A stretch of DNA of 64,000 bases, taken from the NCBI GenBank assembly GCA_949316235.1, contig OX438759.1, forward strand, positions 16,522,618 to 16,586,617. The letters are read 5' to 3'. The notes beneath the pieces are model-generated. The model saw nothing but the letters and a program-made list of their open reading frames with translations, did not search any database and was not told the origin of the DNA. The DNA is from Oegoconia quadripuncta (taxonomy: Eukaryota; Arthropoda; Insecta; Lepidoptera; Autostichidae). The position numbers and the translations under genes were made by a program. Shown piece by piece: positions 62,345 through 64,000 of this stretch. The number at the start of each line of letters is the position of its first letter. Position 1 is the first letter of the stretch.

Positions 62345-62516
62345 TCAGGTTAATATAAAAACCTATTTTTAAAAGAGCGACCTTTCGAGTTTCTTGCTTG
62401 TTCTTCTCAGGGGAAAATTGCCTTTTGAACAAGCAGTAGCTTTAAAAATGTAAAATCTGACTATTTTAAGTGTACCCTGTGTACCTACAAAATAAAGCAT
62501 TTTTTGATTTTGATTT
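62345..62516 (+). mobile_element. J1-family LINE 3' end nested in MITE L
   Basis: AAAAGAGCGACCTTTCGAG, TTTCTTGCTTGTTCTTCTC, ACAAGCAGTAGCTTTAAA, TGACTATTTTAAGTGTACCC, AAAATAAAGCATTTTTTG and TTTTGATTTTG. Clean copy of the J1 terminus. Confidence 0.83.
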
Positions 62517-62691
62517 TGTTTACTTTGTATGGTCAATCGAAATTTTTTTTATCGAATTTGACTATGGTTCCTTGGAAAAAGTTGTTTGTAATCAATTGAT
62601 TGTGACGTCACCAATTAATGGGAATTACATTAAATCAAATTCACCTGTATATACAGTACGTATATCCGCTATACATATATTAGCTAGGCTT

Positions 62692-62758
62692 GGCAGGTTT
62701 TTAAACGTATAAGGATAAAAATAGGGCATATTTTTATCATTACGTTAAAAAACCTGCC
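62692..62758. repeat. Imperfect 30-bp hairpin, 4-5 nt loop
   Basis: GGCAGGTTTTTAAACGTA, ATAAAAATA, loop GGGCA, TATTTTTAT, TACGTTAAAAAACCTGCC. It ends 2 bp before a SINE C. Confidence 0.85.
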
Positions 62759-62760
62759 AT

Positions 62761-62993
62761 GACGACCGATTGGTGTAGTGGATAGTGACCCTGTCAGCGA
62801 AACCAACGGTTGCGGGTTCGAATCCCGCGATGGGTAAATGTTTGTGTGATGAATATGAACATTTATTCATGAGTCATGGATGTTTATATAAATATTTATG
62901 TATGTTTATCCGTTATCTAGTATCCATAGTACAAGCTTTGTTAGTTTGCGACTGATTGATTGGTGTAAGTGTCTGAAATATTTATTTATTTAT
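62761..62993 (+). mobile_element. SINE C, full length
   Basis: GACGACCGATTGGTGTAGTG, GGTTCGAATCCCGCGATGG, TATGTATGTTTATCCG, TATCCATAGTACAAGC, TATTTATTTATG end. Very close to 23804. Confidence 0.82.
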
Positions 62994-63467
62994 GTTAGGT
63001 ACTGTCATCCGGTATATAGCACAAAACTAAAACACCTGAAACAATAGTAAAAATGTGAAGCATTACAGAAAGCGCAGCAAATGTCCTACATAGTTAACAG
63101 ACAAAGCACTCTTGATATTCACCATTTCATAGTTGGAATCCGGCGCGAGCGACTGCAACAACTAGACACCCTAATTGGAGTGCAATCTACGTGCGACGGC
63201 ATTCCGTACTTCGTCACACGGCTAAATTATATAGTTGCATGTCGCATGCAAGTGTGCAAAGGATATTTGTGTTCCTGACGTCTCTCACAATTTGTTTTCA
63301 TTCAAGGAGCCCAGATCTGCACGAGACTTACTTTAGTAACTTATTAGTAATCTGTGAGGAGACGGCGGAAAAATCACAATTAATATAGAGACATTATTGG
63401 CTACGAATACATTTTCCTTGCTTTCGGAGTCGAAACCTTAGGTTCTCGGGGGAAATTTTCTTTAATA
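62994..63467. other. No gene recognised
   Basis: TTACTTTAGTAACTTATTAG occurs at 63329 and at 62152, a short direct repeat. No credible coding. Confidence 0.4.
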
Positions 63468-63815
63468 TTTTTTTTTATGCACAAAGGGTTGGCAGTTGGC
63501 TTCAATCGCACCTGATGTTAAGTGAAGATGAGGCCGAAGGTGGAAGCGTACTCACCCGAAAACCCAAATATTTGGGGAACTGGCTATCTTATTTGTGACA
63601 AACGGAACACACCAATGCTATTAATTTAGATAAGATCGTGGAAGCCAGGCGGACATTTAAAATTCCCTACCACCAACCAAAAAGAATACTTAACATGTAC
63701 GCCGCTGGGGATCGAACCCGCGACCTCCGATTCGTAAATCCTATGTTTTTTTTTATGCACAACGGGTTTGTACTTGACCTCAATCATGTTGTTTACATTG
63801 AGTCACGGAAGCGGT
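63468..63815 (-). mobile_element. SINE A with a nested 38-bp SINE A remnant
   Basis: Poly(T), TCGCACCTGATGTTAAG, CGCCGCTGGGGATCGAACC, GACCTCCGATTCGTAAATCC. The head is then split at 63748-63785 by TTTTTTTATGCACAACGGG and GTACTTGACCTCAATC, the tail of another SINE A. ATGTT flanks the inserted piece on both sides. Confidence 0.83.
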
Positions 63816-63873
63816 TTTAATATTTCATAGCACTTAGTGTCACTGGTGACCCGAGAGCTGGTTGTTTTCTCGC

Positions 63874-63984
63874 TCAACGCTTAGGTATCTGCATCCAGCG
63901 AGGAAACGCTGGCAGCGTTTTGAGTACCTTGCCTTGCGGTCCTAATTTTTTTACCATTTGTTCTAGTTTATATTTAAATTCCAT
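63874..63984 (-). CDS. Repeat F micro-ORF, 36 codons
   Basis: The minus-strand frame starts MEFKYKLEQMVKKLGPQG and ends TLPAFPRWMQIPKR, stop. It is basic and aromatic, with no signal peptide or known domain. The second copy at 3657 has the same start but is frameshifted. Probably a fragment of a transposon protein. Sequence continues past the window edge. Adjacent to a SINE A, as at 3791. Confidence 0.3.
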   Translation of the reverse strand: MEFKYKLEQMVKKLGPQGKVLKTLPAFPRWMQIPKR

Positions 63985-64000
63985 TTTGTTACTGTTTTTA

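Larger units (their letters stand above)
61619..62647. mobile_element. MITE L, split by nested LINE fragments
   Basis: Termini CAGGGTGAATTTGA and TCAAATTCACCTG with TA on each side (61617-61618 and 62648-62649). Second-tier inverted blocks are ATTAACTGGTGACGT and GTCACCAATTAATGGG. The interior from about 61759 to 62516 is foreign. The left part also folds on itself (ACTTTCCACCAGAAACC / GGTTCCTAGTGGAAAGT). Confidence 0.72.

Overview
The window looks like an intergenic or intronic stretch of a moth or butterfly (Lepidoptera) nuclear genome. Evidence: it is AT-rich, has no dense or operon-like coding, and is packed with transposable elements of lepidopteran type. These are Jockey-clade and CR1-like LINEs, RTE-like LINE ends, tRNA-derived SINEs, a long-TIR mariner-like transposon, MITEs and Helitron-like ends. 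Most long open frames belong to these elements. Family letters used below (SINE A-D; LINE E, H, N; families C, F, G, M, O; MITE J, L) are labels for this window only.

Host gene: the one candidate is an exon at 10882-11134 (or 11036-11134). It is GC-richer than its surroundings, encodes a membrane segment followed by a Gly-X-Y start and ends at a consensus splice donor. It could be an N-terminal exon of a transmembrane collagen-like protein transcribed on the + strand, which would make much of the right-hand sequence a long intron. No second exon was found.

Layout: 1-10 kb holds SINE A/B copies, MITEs, a TG-rich minisatellite, LINE 3' tails and a Helitron-like element with a nested LINE tail. 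10.5-12.5 kb holds a 302-bp retroposon with a 9-bp target duplication, the collagen-like exon, an RTE-like C-terminal relic and a MITE. 12.96-15.08 kb is a complete mariner-like transposon with 268-bp TIRs and an intact 353-residue transposase. 15-24 kb is SINEs, MITE remnants and two perfect hairpins. 24.3-31.1 kb (minus) carries two Jockey LINEs (J1 and J2), with an internally deleted mariner copy between them placed at the centre of a palindrome. 31.7-32.3 kb is a tandem duplication. 34.05-39.1 kb (minus) is a nearly full CR1-like LINE with an intact ORF1 and an ORF2 broken by one frameshift, inserted in a degenerate TTCGC-rich repeat. 40-64 kb is MITEs, SINEs, LINE tails and several perfect palindromes.

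How the parts relate: the autonomous elements seen are the mariner and the LINEs; the rest are probably their passengers. SINE A shares its 3' end with LINE E, and SINE D shares its 3' end with LINE N, which suggests which LINE machinery mobilised each. A recurring unexplained theme is near-perfect hairpins with 4-5 nt loops. In two cases (43923 and 52308) comparison with a repeat relative shows one arm is a newly made inverted copy of the other, as expected from template switching.
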